64,000 bases of DNA from Parvularcula mediterranea (GTDB lineage Bacteria > Pseudomonadota > Alphaproteobacteria > Caulobacterales > Parvularculaceae): contig NZ_JABFCX010000002.1 in the NCBI RefSeq assembly GCF_013085255.1, positions 982,501-1,046,500 on the forward strand, given 5' to 3'. Positions 1-8,456 of the stretch are shown piece by piece (within the stretch, counting starts at the first letter, position 1; every line of letters starts with the position of its first letter). A program made the translations under genes and the position numbers. The notes under the pieces were generated by a model, which was not told where the DNA came from, did no database searches, and saw nothing but the letters and a program-made list of their open reading frames with translations.

Positions 1-294
1 GATAACCAGAATGCCGTTTCCTTGCGAGCCCCGCGCCGGCTTGACGACAAAGCTCTTCCGCTCACCGATCAGTTCTGCGAGACGCCGCACACGGGCGTTG
101 ATCTCGATGACACCGAGCTGCTTTGGCGCGGGGACGCCGGCGCGCTCCGCTATCCTTTTGGTTTCCACCTTGTCATCGACGATCCGCATCTTCCTGGGAT
201 CATTCATCACACTGACATAGGTGACGTTCCGGCCGTTGATGCCGAGGACGCCTTCACCCGACAACTGACCCAAGGCGAGGAGAGGAGCGGTCAT
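1..294 (-). CDS. RimK-like alpha-L-glutamate ligase (ATP-grasp), N-terminal part
   Basis: The reading frame is open to the window edge, so only the first 98 codons are visible and the catalytic C-terminal part lies outside. The visible residues include GINGRNVTYV, a VDDK...TKRIAERAGVPAP stretch and the ATP-grasp segment KPARGSQGNGILVI, which match the alpha-L-glutamate ligase-like family related to RimK. Such enzymes join amino acids, often glutamate, to a carboxyl group of an acceptor using ATP. The ATG overlaps the stop of the upstream transglutaminase-like gene by 4 bases (ATGA), so the two are translationally coupled. The substrate is unknown; family assignment is by motif recall. Confidence 0.85.
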   Translation of the reverse strand, partial: MTAPLLALGQLSGEGVLGINGRNVTYVSVMNDPRKMRIVDDKVETKRIAERAGVPAPKQLGVIEINARVRRLAELIGERKSFVVKPARGSQGNGILVI

Positions 295-1847
295 GACTGC
301 GCCTTCCTTTCCTTCGCAATCAGGTCCCTGAACCGCCATAGCTCTGTCAGTCTGTACCCGGAGTAGCGGCCGAGCGCGAGAACACCTGCCGCGATGACGA
401 GCATGAGCTCCGGGAAGGTGAAGACCAAATGCGTCAGCGTCCCCCATTCGAGCATCAGGTGAATGATGACAGCAACCAAAAGGCTTCCGCCCGCCTGCAG
501 GAGCGCATCACGCGCGCCCATCTGCTCCCAGACAACGGCAACGCGCTCGATGGTCATGGTCAGAACGACGATCGGGAAGAGAGATACCGCTGCACCAAGG
601 CCAATCCCGATCCGGTCCGCGAAGAGCAAGACCCCGATCATCAGGAAGATCACGACGATCAGCATCGCCGCCAGCCGGGGTACGAAAAGCAGGTGGAACT
701 GGGCGAGATAGAACCGGACGAGTAACCCGAAACCAATCAGCATCGAGAAGAAAAGAACCCCGTAAACCGCACCCGTCATCTCGAATGCCAGGGCGATAAG
801 CACAGGCATGAACGTCCCGATGGTCGAAAGGCCCACCACCTGCCTCAAGACGACGAGAAGGAGACCTCCGATCGGAATGATGAGGAGAAGCCGGACGATC
901 GCCTGGGTTTCGACAGGCAGGCGCAAAAGGGAGAATGCTGAGAGAAAGCCTTCGCGCTGGACCCCGCTTCTCGCCTGCAGGGCTTGGGTGCCGCTGATCT
1001 GCTGAGCGATGAGCGTCACGGAGAGCGCGCTTTCCTCCGCACCAAGAACTCTGAGCGGTGATTCAGCACCCCGGTACCAGACAAGACGGTCACGGGGGTC
1101 GATCATGTCACCTTGCGGATCAAAGCTAAGCCACACGTCTCCGTCCCAGACCTCGAGCCAGGAGATGGCGACCGCGCTCCTGTTGTTTTCCGCGAGAAGA
1201 AATCCGCGAACCGCCCGCGCATCGACGCCATCAAGAGAAAGGACAAAGGCAGCTGTCTCGATGACATCTGCATCAGAACTCTCTGCGCGAAGGAGGCCAT
1301 AGGGACTTCGGTCGCTCCGGTCATCACCCAGGCGTTCAAGCAATAGGCGGCTCATCGTTGCTGGTCCTGCAGCGGACGGCACGATGTCTCTCAAGAGACC
1401 GCGTGCTGCCAGGATCCTGTCCTGATCTGCAGGCGGATCAATAGGCTCACTCAGCATATCCGGGGGGGCCAGCGCTGCTTCCGAAGCGATCACGTCCAGT
1501 CTCAAGATATAGAGGCCACGATAGCGGAGGCCGATCCGATCGGGCGCTTCTGACGTCGACCAGATGGCTGCGCGGTTTCCGCTCTCGCTATCTTGCAAAG
1601 CCATACGCAGGCCTGACCCGGCGAACTGTTCTTCCACCGGGGCGAAGCGGCCATCAGCAGGCGGAACAAAAAGCTGGATGCGCGCTGGATCGCCCGCACC
1701 CTCCGCCTCTGCGTTGATTTCGATCTGCCAGAGCTGCGTGTCCCTGTCAGGCAGGATGGGAAAGCCAAGGCCGAGCCACCGGACAAGGAAGATGCCGAGG
1801 CCGATCGCAACCAGCAAACCGATCAGGAGCTTGAGATGCCAGCTCAC
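291..1847 (-). CDS. Inactive transglutaminase fused to seven transmembrane helices
   Basis: This 518-residue protein has an N-terminal signal-anchor helix, a soluble region (about 30-310) that resembles a transglutaminase core, and seven hydrophobic helices in the C-terminal part (about 315-505). This is the layout of the family known as inactive transglutaminase fused to 7TM. It starts with GTG, which shares one base with the TAG of the upstream retropepsin-like gene, and its stop overlaps the next ligase gene. The trio protease, 7TM-transglutaminase and ATP-grasp ligase recurs in proteobacteria. A role in an envelope peptide or amide modification system is inference. Confidence 0.85.
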   Translation of the reverse strand: MSWHLKLLIGLLVAIGLGIFLVRWLGLGFPILPDRDTQLWQIEINAEAEGAGDPARIQLFVPPADGRFAPVEEQFAGSGLRMALQDSESGNRAAIWSTSEAPDRIGLRYRGLYILRLDVIASEAALAPPDMLSEPIDPPADQDRILAARGLLRDIVPSAAGPATMSRLLLERLGDDRSDRSPYGLLRAESSDADVIETAAFVLSLDGVDARAVRGFLLAENNRSAVAISWLEVWDGDVWLSFDPQGDMIDPRDRLVWYRGAESPLRVLGAEESALSVTLIAQQISGTQALQARSGVQREGFLSAFSLLRLPVETQAIVRLLLIIPIGGLLLVVLRQVVGLSTIGTFMPVLIALAFEMTGAVYGVLFFSMLIGFGLLVRFYLAQFHLLFVPRLAAMLIVVIFLMIGVLLFADRIGIGLGAAVSLFPIVVLTMTIERVAVVWEQMGARDALLQAGGSLLVAVIIHLMLEWGTLTHLVFTFPELMLVIAAGVLALGRYSGYRLTELWRFRDLIAKERKAQS

Positions 1848-2371
1848 TAGTCGATGATGCCGTCGCAGGTTGGTTCATGGCTGAATTTCTGGGCGACATT
1901 GACGAGAAACCCTCCATCGGAGAGCAGGTCTCGGCCCACAAGAAGCCGGTAATTCAGGCCCTTGCGGTCCGCGAGATTGACTTCCACCGTACGCAGAACA
2001 TCGGAGAGGCAAAGCTCGAGCTCGACGACGAGGCGCTCGTCTTCCGTGTCGCCCGCGCTCACAATGTCCACGCGGTCGACCACTTTGCGCTCAAGCGCCG
2101 CACTGTCGTCGTCATTGGTGCGCACTTCGAAGCGCACCCAGGGATCGCCGTCTCGCTCGAACTCCTCGATGTTCCGGGCGTCGATCGATGTGGACGTGGC
2201 CCCTGTGTCGATCCTCGCCGCAAAGCTGAGTCCCGCATCGGCCAGATGCACGCGCTCCACCTCACCAATGATGCTGAGGCTGCGTTTCTCGGGCACGTCC
2301 TCGTCTGTAGCGAAGGAAGACCCCGCTCCTGCGAAGACGATAAATGATGCGATGGCGGTACGACGGAGCAA
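1847..2371 (-). CDS. Exported retropepsin-like protease (RimB / Zn_protease family)
   Basis: A 174-residue protein with a clear signal peptide (about residues 1-21, cut after FA) and the aspartic protease motif IDTGATSTSID at about 52-62. The family is often annotated as ATP-dependent zinc protease, but the DTGA motif marks it as retropepsin-like, as in RimB. It is the first gene of a three-gene minus-strand operon with the 7TM transglutaminase and the RimK-like ligase. It probably acts in the periplasm. The 116 bases upstream, before the CBS gene, should hold the operon promoter, but I could not define one. Confidence 0.85.
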   Translation of the reverse strand: MLRRTAIASFIVFAGAGSSFATDEDVPEKRSLSIIGEVERVHLADAGLSFAARIDTGATSTSIDARNIEEFERDGDPWVRFEVRTNDDDSAALERKVVDRVDIVSAGDTEDERLVVELELCLSDVLRTVEVNLADRKGLNYRLLVGRDLLSDGGFLVNVAQKFSHEPTCDGIID

Positions 2372-2487
2372 GAGACACCTCTTTGCGATCTATCGTATGT
2401 TAACGACCAACCTCGCCGAGAGTTCCTTCCGGTGGGTCGGGTCAGCAGCTGCGATGCGCTCTACCGACCCCTCCCACACCCCTTCGA

Positions 2488-2997
2488 TCAGGTCAGGGCA
2501 ATCAGGAGAACGGTGTAGATCAGCACCGCGCCACCGATGAAGTAGGGGTAGTACTTCCCTCCGAGCGAGGCTCTCGCCTGCTCACCGACCCGGTGGAGGA
2601 GTTCGGGCCAGGTGTAGCTGACAAAGTCGCCCTGGCTCATCATCACCACGGTCCCGCCGGCCTCTTCCTGCACAGGAAGGTGGCGGAAACGCTCGTTCGA
2701 CATCAGGCGCAGCCAGTCGATGAGGTTGTCCGTCGGCTTGGCCACCTTGAGTTCGGTGGTCATGACATCCGCGAGGGTCGTCGCCCTTGGGTCCTTATCC
2801 TGTGCAACCACCCGGCGCATCAGGTCGCGCTCGGTGAAGATGCCCACCAGATGGCCGCTCTCGTCCACCACCGCGCTGGCACCGAAGTTCTTCTTCGACA
2901 TCTCCGCGACGGCATCGCTCACGCTCGTCGTGGGGGGAAATTGCAGGGCGGGCTGCTTCTGCTGATATTCCGGGCGTTCGCGGATAATCATGGGCAC
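2488..2997 (-). CDS. CBS-pair protein with C-terminal membrane anchor
   Basis: This 169-residue protein has two CBS motifs. The first covers about residues 20-75 (GHLVGIFTERDLMRRV is the typical end of a CBS repeat) and the second about 80-135. A hydrophobic segment near the C-terminus (about 150-167) probably anchors it in the membrane. CBS pairs bind adenosine ligands such as AMP, ATP or NADH and act as energy sensors. The gene lies 78 bases downstream of hemJ on the same strand and may share its transcript. The partner protein is unknown. Confidence 0.9.
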   Translation of the reverse strand: MPMIIRERPEYQQKQPALQFPPTTSVSDAVAEMSKKNFGASAVVDESGHLVGIFTERDLMRRVVAQDKDPRATTLADVMTTELKVAKPTDNLIDWLRLMSNERFRHLPVQEEAGGTVVMMSQGDFVSYTWPELLHRVGEQARASLGGKYYPYFIGGAVLIYTVLLIALT

Positions 2998-3075
2998 CTC
3001 TCAATCTGTCTCCAACCGAAGAGACAGTGCGTTTTCACAAGAAGGCGCGCTTCTTTTTTGCCGCGCGGCAGACTG

Positions 3076-3525
3076 TCACCACACGAACGGCTTCAGGATC
3101 ACCATGAAGACGATGATGGCGAGGAGGCCGAAGGGGGCTTCGTTGATGACGCGCCAGAACTTCTCCGTCCTTGGGCGCTCACCCATCGCGAACTTCTTGC
3201 GGCTCGCCGAGAAGAAGCCGTGGAGGCCTGAGAGGGCTATCACTGCGGCGAACTTGACGATGAACCAGCCATCGTTCGCCCATTCCGGCGCAGCGGCGAT
3301 CAGCAGGAGGCCAAAGACCCACGTTGCGATCATGGCTGGGTTGAGGATCCGCCTGAGGAGCAGCTTCTGTGCATTGATGAGGATGCGCTCACCCTCACCG
3401 CCTTTCTCGGCCGCAAACTGGTAGACGAAAAGGCGCGGCAGGTAGAGCATCCCGACCATCCAGGCGACGACCGCGATGATGTGCAGGGCCTTCAGCCAAT
3501 TGTAGAAGGGGGCGAGCCATTCCAT
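3076..3525 (-). CDS. hemJ: Protoporphyrinogen IX oxidase HemJ
   Basis: A 149-residue protein with four predicted membrane helices and the family signature KALHIIAVVAWMVGMLYLPR near the N-terminus. HemJ oxidises protoporphyrinogen IX to protoporphyrin IX late in haem synthesis, in the inner membrane. It lies 11 bases downstream of hemE on the same strand, so both haem genes are probably cotranscribed. One oddity: the residue after LFVY is Q, where, as I recall, family members usually have H. The assignment is firm on sequence and context. Confidence 0.93.
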   Translation of the reverse strand: MEWLAPFYNWLKALHIIAVVAWMVGMLYLPRLFVYQFAAEKGGEGERILINAQKLLLRRILNPAMIATWVFGLLLIAAAPEWANDGWFIVKFAAVIALSGLHGFFSASRKKFAMGERPRTEKFWRVINEAPFGLLAIIVFMVILKPFVW

Positions 3526-3536
3526 CGCTTGTCTCC

Positions 3537-4574
3537 TCAGATGCCTTTGATGATCCGCGACAGCTCAGCGACATGCTCTGGCGGCGTTTCGGGAACGAAA
3601 CCGTGCCCGAGGTTGAAGATATATGGCGTGCCTTCAAACGTGGCGATGAGGCGCTCTGCCTCATCGCGCATGGCTTTGCCGCCTTCCACCACGAGGAGCG
3701 GGTCCATCCCGCCCTGGAGGACAGCCTTGGGGCCAAGCTCACGCTTTGCCCAATCCATCGGCATGTGCGTATCAAGCGCGAGGCCATCGAACGCACCGCT
3801 CTGGGCAACTTTGAGATAGAGGGGGCCAGAGCCTTTCGGGAAGTAGATGATCGGCACATCGACCTTGGCCTTCACCCGGCGGGCGATCTCGACATTTGGC
3901 CTCAGGCAAAGCAGGTCGAAGAGCGGCTCTGGCAGGCCGGCAGCCCAGCTGTCGAAGAGCTTGAGGACATCGGCGCCGGCTTCGGCCTGGCGGATCAGAT
4001 ACTCCGCCGTGGAACTGACCAGCATTTCCATGAGATCAGCCATCGCCTGCGGTTCGCGATAGGCGAACACCCTTGCAGCGGAGGGGTCTTTGGTGCCCCG
4101 ACCGTTGATCATGTAGGTCGCCACGGTCCATGGAGAGCCCGCAAAACCGATCAGCGTCTTGTTGTCGCCCAGCTCGCGCCGGACGCGCGCCACGGTCTCG
4201 TAGATCGGCGACAGGCGGTCCGCCGCGCCCTCTGCGGAAAGTCGAGAGACGAGGGTAGGGCTCAAGGATGGCTCGAGCAGAGGACCCTCGCCCTTCACGA
4301 ACCGAACGTTCTGACCAAGCGCTCCCGGTATAAGAAGGATGTCCGCAAAGAGGATGGCCGCGTCCATATCGTAGCGGCGCAGCGGTTGGAGGGTGACTTC
4401 CGCTGCGTCTTCGGGCGAAAAGCAGAACTCGATGAACCCCGGATGGCGAGAACGGATCTCGCGGTACTCCGGCAGGTAGCGCCCCGCCTGCCGCATGAAC
4501 CAGAAGGGTGGTCTGTCTGCGGTATGACCACCCAGTACCTTCATCAGGGGTTTCGACCCATTCAAATCCATCAT
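3537..4574 (-). CDS. hemE: Uroporphyrinogen decarboxylase
   Basis: About 345 residues, the usual length. HemE removes four carboxyl groups from uroporphyrinogen III to give coproporphyrinogen III. The signature PPFWFMRQAGRYLPEYR near the N-terminus is diagnostic, and the conserved GFAGSPWTVATYMI stretch is also present. Two adjacent ATG codons (4574 and 4571) and an in-frame TTG at 4577 are possible starts; I chose the first ATG. hemJ follows 11 bases downstream. In Caulobacter crescentus hemE borders the chromosomal origin, and the region upstream of this gene has origin-like features. Confidence 0.97.
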   Translation of the reverse strand: MMDLNGSKPLMKVLGGHTADRPPFWFMRQAGRYLPEYREIRSRHPGFIEFCFSPEDAAEVTLQPLRRYDMDAAILFADILLIPGALGQNVRFVKGEGPLLEPSLSPTLVSRLSAEGAADRLSPIYETVARVRRELGDNKTLIGFAGSPWTVATYMINGRGTKDPSAARVFAYREPQAMADLMEMLVSSTAEYLIRQAEAGADVLKLFDSWAAGLPEPLFDLLCLRPNVEIARRVKAKVDVPIIYFPKGSGPLYLKVAQSGAFDGLALDTHMPMDWAKRELGPKAVLQGGMDPLLVVEGGKAMRDEAERLIATFEGTPYIFNLGHGFVPETPPEHVAELSRIIKGI

Positions 4575-4577
4575 CAA

Positions 4578-4875
4578 AATCTAGAGTCCGAGTCTTCTGC
4601 CGGGGGAAACTGTGGGTAAGCCCAGGGATGACCGGTTGCCAACAGTTTTCACAGGGGCGCACGCCGATGTGGGAAACGACAATTCACAGACCTGAGAGCA
4701 AACGACTCAGCGTCAAGGAATAGTTACCGGGAAGTTAACGGCAGCGTTTCGCACGGGCGAAGGGGGAAAGGTTTCCCCGGTGGAAACACGGCATAGCGTG
4801 GGGCAAAGGGGGATGATTTTCCGCCCGACCCGATCTATGGGCGTAAGGCTTCAGTTCTTAACAGCCGGTAAACGG
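4578..4875. other. oriC: Candidate chromosomal replication origin (oriC)
   Basis: This is the longest gene-free stretch near hemE, between the divergent hemE and PPPase genes. It holds four 9-mers resembling the DnaA box TTATNCACA: 4611-4619 (minus strand, one mismatch) and 4645-4653, 4668-4676 (minus) and 4680-4688 (two mismatches each). A TTAC-N7-TTAA at 4724-4738 is one base from the CtrA consensus TTAA-N7-TTAA, and a weaker TTAA-N7-TAAA is at 4858-4872. Three GANTC sites, the CcrM target, lie at 4584-4588, 4590-4594 and 4704-4708. The gene order matches the Caulobacter origin as I recall it. No strongly AT-rich unwinding element is obvious. Confidence 0.6.
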
Positions 4876-5739
4876 ATGGCTCACTCGGCGAATGCCGCTC
4901 ACCAGAAAGCCGCGAGGCGCACTTTCTTCCACGTGCATCTCGTCTCGGATTCGACAGGCGAAACGCTCAGCGCACTGCTGAAGTCGGTGTCTGCGCGTTT
5001 TCCCTCGGCCAAGCCGCTTGAACACGTCGCCTCCCTCGTCAGAAGCCAGACACAGCTCGATAGCGTTCTCGCCCGGATCGAACAGGCGCCGGGTCTCGTC
5101 CTCTATACCGTGGTGGATAGCGGGATGCGCCGCCGTCTCGAAGTGAAGTGTGCGGAGCTTCAGGTGCCGGCAATCCCGGTGATCGACCCGCTCCTCAATG
5201 CCTTCGCCGACTATCTTGGCCTCGAGCAGACCCACCAGGCGGGGATGCAGCACGAGCTCGACGAAGACTATTTCCGCAGGATCGGCGCGATCGATTTCAC
5301 GCTCGCCCATGATGACGGCCAGAACACTTGGAATCTTGAAGCGTCGGATGTTGTCCTCGTCGGCGTCAGCCGAACCTCCAAGACGCCGACCTGCATGTAT
5401 CTTGCGAACAAGGGCGTCCGCGCCGCAAACGTTCCGCTGGTTCCCCATGTTGATCCGCCTCCGGAGCTTTCCCAACTCAGAAAGCCCCTGGTCGTGGGTC
5501 TCACCGCGAACCCGGACCGCCTGACACAGATCAGGACCTCGCGGCTCTCGAACCTTGGTTCAGAAGACCGGGCGCAAAGCTACACCGACGCCGAAAATGT
5601 CCGCGATGAGGTCAGGAAAGCCAAGCGCCTGTTCGTCAAGAACGAATGGCCGGTGATCGATGTGACCAAACGCTCGGTGGAAGAAACCGCCGCAAAAATC
5701 CTGACACTGATGTCTATCCGCCGGGGAGGCGAAGGATGA
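4876..5739 (+). CDS. Pyruvate, water dikinase / PPDK regulatory protein (bifunctional kinase-pyrophosphorylase)
   Basis: A 287-residue protein of the former DUF299 family. It uses ADP to phosphorylate, and phosphate to dephosphorylate, a threonine on PEP synthase or pyruvate phosphate dikinase, switching between glycolysis and gluconeogenesis. The N-terminal signature FFHVHLVSDSTGETL and the P-loop-like GVSRTSKTPTCMYLA (about residues 156-170) are diagnostic. The frame is open upstream to an ATG at 4780, but family members begin just before the FHVHLVSDS motif, so I chose ATG 4876. Its TGA overlaps the maf ATG. It heads the maf-aroE-coaE-dnaQ cluster. Confidence 0.93.
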   Translation: MAHSANAAHQKAARRTFFHVHLVSDSTGETLSALLKSVSARFPSAKPLEHVASLVRSQTQLDSVLARIEQAPGLVLYTVVDSGMRRRLEVKCAELQVPAIPVIDPLLNAFADYLGLEQTHQAGMQHELDEDYFRRIGAIDFTLAHDDGQNTWNLEASDVVLVGVSRTSKTPTCMYLANKGVRAANVPLVPHVDPPPELSQLRKPLVVGLTANPDRLTQIRTSRLSNLGSEDRAQSYTDAENVRDEVRKAKRLFVKNEWPVIDVTKRSVEETAAKILTLMSIRRGGEG

Positions 5740-6320
5740 CCCCTATCGTGCTTGCATCGGGCAGCGCTTCACGCCGGGCGATCCTGACGGGAGCAGGAAT
5801 TCCTTTCGAAGTGATCCGCCCGACGGTGGATGAAGAGGCGCTGAAGCCTGGCTTTGCCCACCTCACACCCGCCGAACTGGCCCTCGCCCTTGCAGAAGCA
5901 AAGGGGTTGTCCGTCGACGCGCCGGGTGCACTTGTGGTCGGCTCGGACCAGGTTATGGAATTCGACGGCCGCGTCTTTGATAAGCCCAAGTCGCGCGAGG
6001 AGCTCAAAGCCCGGCTTCGCGAAATGAGCGGCAAGCCTCACTACCTACGAGGCGGGGTGATCGTTGCGCGGGACGGAGAGGTGATCGAGCGCTTCTCCGC
6101 GACATCGACCCTCCTCATGCGGACAATGACGGACGCGGAAATCGACGCCTATGTCACAGCGATCGATGATGATGTACTCGGCACCGTTGGCGGCTATGCC
6201 CTCGAAGGCGTCGGCGCACGGATTTTCGAGAAGGTCGAGGGAGACTATTTTGCGATCCTCGGCCTGCCGCTGTTTCCGCTTCTTGAAATCTTCAGGAGGG
6301 AGGGGGCGCTGCCATGGTAA
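5736..6320 (+). CDS. maf: Maf-like nucleoside triphosphate pyrophosphatase
   Basis: A 194-residue house-cleaning enzyme that hydrolyses non-canonical or modified NTPs to NMP and pyrophosphate. The N-terminal motif LASGSASRRAIL and the internal VVGSDQVMEFDGRVFDKP are typical of Maf/YhdE/YceF proteins. The ATG at 5736 overlaps the stop of the upstream regulator (ATGA) and follows a GGAGG-like sequence. The end overlaps the start region of aroE. Which NTP it prefers cannot be read from sequence. Confidence 0.94.
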   Translation: MTPIVLASGSASRRAILTGAGIPFEVIRPTVDEEALKPGFAHLTPAELALALAEAKGLSVDAPGALVVGSDQVMEFDGRVFDKPKSREELKARLREMSGKPHYLRGGVIVARDGEVIERFSATSTLLMRTMTDAEIDAYVTAIDDDVLGTVGGYALEGVGARIFEKVEGDYFAILGLPLFPLLEIFRREGALPW

Positions 6321-7132
6321 TGAAGGCGGCCGTTCTCGGGCATCCAGTGAGCCAGAGCCTCAGCCCACGGATCTTTAACGAATGGTTCGATGCTGTCGGG
6401 TTTCCAGGGGAGTACGAGGCTATCGATACGCCTCCCGATGCTTTCGAGGAAACCGTCCGAAGGCTGATGGCTGAGGGCTATGCAGGGGTGAATGTCACCC
6501 TCCCGCATAAAAATGTAGCAGCGTCCCTAGCAGACTTTCGCAACAAGGCTGTGGAACGCTGTGGAGCTGCGAACCTTCTTCTCTTCCGTTCGGGGAAGAT
6601 TATTGCTGACAACACCGACGGCGCAGGGTTTGCCCGCTGCCTCGTCCGGCGCGATAAGCCGGGTGCATCCCTGCCATCGAAGGCCGTGGTTCTTGGCGCC
6701 GGCGGTGCGGCATCGCCGGTGATCAACCAGCTAACCCCTCAACGGGTGCACATCGCAAACCGGACGAAAGCCAAGGCTGAAGCGCTGGCGGAGAATTTCG
6801 GGCCGTCCTGCTCCGCCCATGATTGGGACGAGATTCCTGAGCTGCTTAAAGGGGCAGACCTTCTCGTGAACACCACGAGCCTTGGGATGAAGGGGCAGCC
6901 GACGCTCGATATCGACCTCGCTCCCATGTCGCCTGACGCCCTCGTCGTCGACATCGTCTACGCGCCTCTCCAGACGGAGCTTTTGAAGCAGGCGAGGAAG
7001 CTCGGGCTCGGGACTTCGAACGGACTGACCATGCTGGTCTATCAGGCTGTGCCCTCGTTCCTTGCTTACACAGGGCTGCGCGCACCGAGCCCCGAGAAGA
7101 CGCTGCGGGCGCTGGAAGCTGAGAAGCGATGA
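6314..7132 (+). CDS. aroE: Shikimate dehydrogenase
   Basis: About 270 residues, the normal length. AroE reduces 3-dehydroshikimate to shikimate with NADPH in aromatic amino-acid synthesis. The substrate-binding motif VNVTLPHK (about 60-67) and the Rossmann glycine motif GAGGAASP are present. Starts at 6314 and 6320 are both ATG; the second gives a TAATG overlap with the maf stop and is equally plausible. The TGA overlaps the coaE ATG. This is a core cluster downstream of the putative origin. Confidence 0.96.
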   Translation: MVMKAAVLGHPVSQSLSPRIFNEWFDAVGFPGEYEAIDTPPDAFEETVRRLMAEGYAGVNVTLPHKNVAASLADFRNKAVERCGAANLLLFRSGKIIADNTDGAGFARCLVRRDKPGASLPSKAVVLGAGGAASPVINQLTPQRVHIANRTKAKAEALAENFGPSCSAHDWDEIPELLKGADLLVNTTSLGMKGQPTLDIDLAPMSPDALVVDIVYAPLQTELLKQARKLGLGTSNGLTMLVYQAVPSFLAYTGLRAPSPEKTLRALEAEKR

Positions 7133-7752
7133 TCAGCGTTGGCCTGACCGGCTCGATCGGCATGGGCAAAAGCACCACGGCGAAGATGTTTGCCGAGGAA
7201 GGGGCAGCTGTCTGGGATGCCGACGCAGCGGTGCATCGCCTCTACGCCCCCGGCGGCGCCGCTGTCGCTCCTGTCGGTGAAGCCTTCCCTTCAGCTCTGA
7301 GCGAAGAGGGCGGGATCGACCGCGATGCGCTATCCCGCGAAGTCGTCGGCCAGCCTGATCGCCTCAAAGCGCTCGAAGCCGTAGTCCATCCGCTCGTGGC
7401 CGAAGACCGGCAGGCCTTTATCGAAAAAGCAAAGGCGAGCGGAGCCGATTTCGTCGTCCTCGATATCCCACTCCTCGTGGAGAATGGCGCGCCGGGTTTC
7501 TTCGACGCGGTGGTCGTCTGCACGGCAGATGAAGCGATCCGGCGGGAGCGGGTCCTGGCGCGGCCCGGCATGACCGAAGACAAGCTCGATGCGATTCTCG
7601 CAAGGCAGGCACCGGAGGCTGAGCGCCTTCGCCACGCGACCTACACGGTGAGAACGGACAAGGGCCTCGACCATGCGCGGGCCGAGGTTGCGGCGATCAT
7701 GGCTGATCTTCGGGAAAAGCATGGGCTGGCGCAAAACCCCGAACGCGGGTGA
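7129..7752 (+). CDS. coaE: Dephospho-CoA kinase
   Basis: A 207-residue kinase that performs the last step of coenzyme A synthesis, phosphorylating the 3-prime hydroxyl of dephospho-CoA. The Walker A motif GSIGMGKST sits at residues 8-16 and the DIPLLVE stretch at mid protein is typical of CoaE. The ATG overlaps the aroE stop by four bases and its own TGA lies just before the dnaQ start, giving tight coupling. Confidence 0.96.
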   Translation: MISVGLTGSIGMGKSTTAKMFAEEGAAVWDADAAVHRLYAPGGAAVAPVGEAFPSALSEEGGIDRDALSREVVGQPDRLKALEAVVHPLVAEDRQAFIEKAKASGADFVVLDIPLLVENGAPGFFDAVVVCTADEAIRRERVLARPGMTEDKLDAILARQAPEAERLRHATYTVRTDKGLDHARAEVAAIMADLREKHGLAQNPERG

Positions 7753-7760
7753 TATGCACC

Positions 7761-8453
7761 ATGCCTAGACAAGTCATTTTCGATACCGAAACAACAGGTT
7801 TCTCGCACAAGGACGGCGATCGCCTCATCGAGATCGGCGCTGTGGAGATGATCGACGGCAACCTGACGGGCGAGAACTACCACACCCTCGTGAACCCTGA
7901 GCGGGATGTCCCGATCGAGGCGTTTCGGGTGCATCAGATCTCGACCGAAATGCTCAAGGACCAGCCGCTGTTTCCGCAAGTGGCCGAGGCTTTCCTCGCG
8001 TTTATCGAGGGCGCTGAGCTGATCGCGCACAACGCGCCCTTCGATGTCGGCTTCATCAATTTCGAGCTGACCAGGGCAGGCTTCCCCGAGCTCTCCAACA
8101 AGATTACCGACACGGTGCCGATCGCTAGGCGCAAGTTCCCTGGCGCGCCTGCATCGCTCGATGCGCTTTGTGCCCGGTTTGGGATTTCCAAGGCGGAGCG
8201 CGAGGAGAAAGGCCACGGGGCGCTTCTCGACTCAGAGCTTCTCGCCAAGGTCTATATCGAGCTCACCGGTGGTCGGCAGGCTGGCCTGTTCGTTTCGGGC
8301 CGTTCCTCGAACCGCAACAACGCTGAAGAGCAGGTGCCGGTGAGGTACCAGCGGCCACGACCGCTCGCCTCCCGTCTCACGGACGAAGAGAAGGCAGCAC
8401 ACCAGGCATTTGTTGAGGAACTTGGCGAGCCCATCTGGGCGAAGCTCAACTAA
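7761..8453 (+). CDS. dnaQ: DNA polymerase III epsilon subunit (3'-5' proofreading exonuclease)
   Basis: About 230 residues. DnaQ is the proofreading exonuclease of the replicative polymerase. Exo I (VIFDTETTG), Exo II (HNAPFDVGFIN) and Exo III (HGALLDSEL) motifs of the DEDDh class are all present. ATG 7761 lies immediately before the conserved start region; an in-frame GTG at 7749 overlapping the coaE stop is the alternative. It is the last gene of this plus-strand run and converges with the ExeA-like ATPase gene, leaving three bases between the stops. Confidence 0.95.
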   Translation: MPRQVIFDTETTGFSHKDGDRLIEIGAVEMIDGNLTGENYHTLVNPERDVPIEAFRVHQISTEMLKDQPLFPQVAEAFLAFIEGAELIAHNAPFDVGFINFELTRAGFPELSNKITDTVPIARRKFPGAPASLDALCARFGISKAEREEKGHGALLDSELLAKVYIELTGGRQAGLFVSGRSSNRNNAEEQVPVRYQRPRPLASRLTDEEKAAHQAFVEELGEPIWAKLN

Positions 8454-8456
8454 GGA

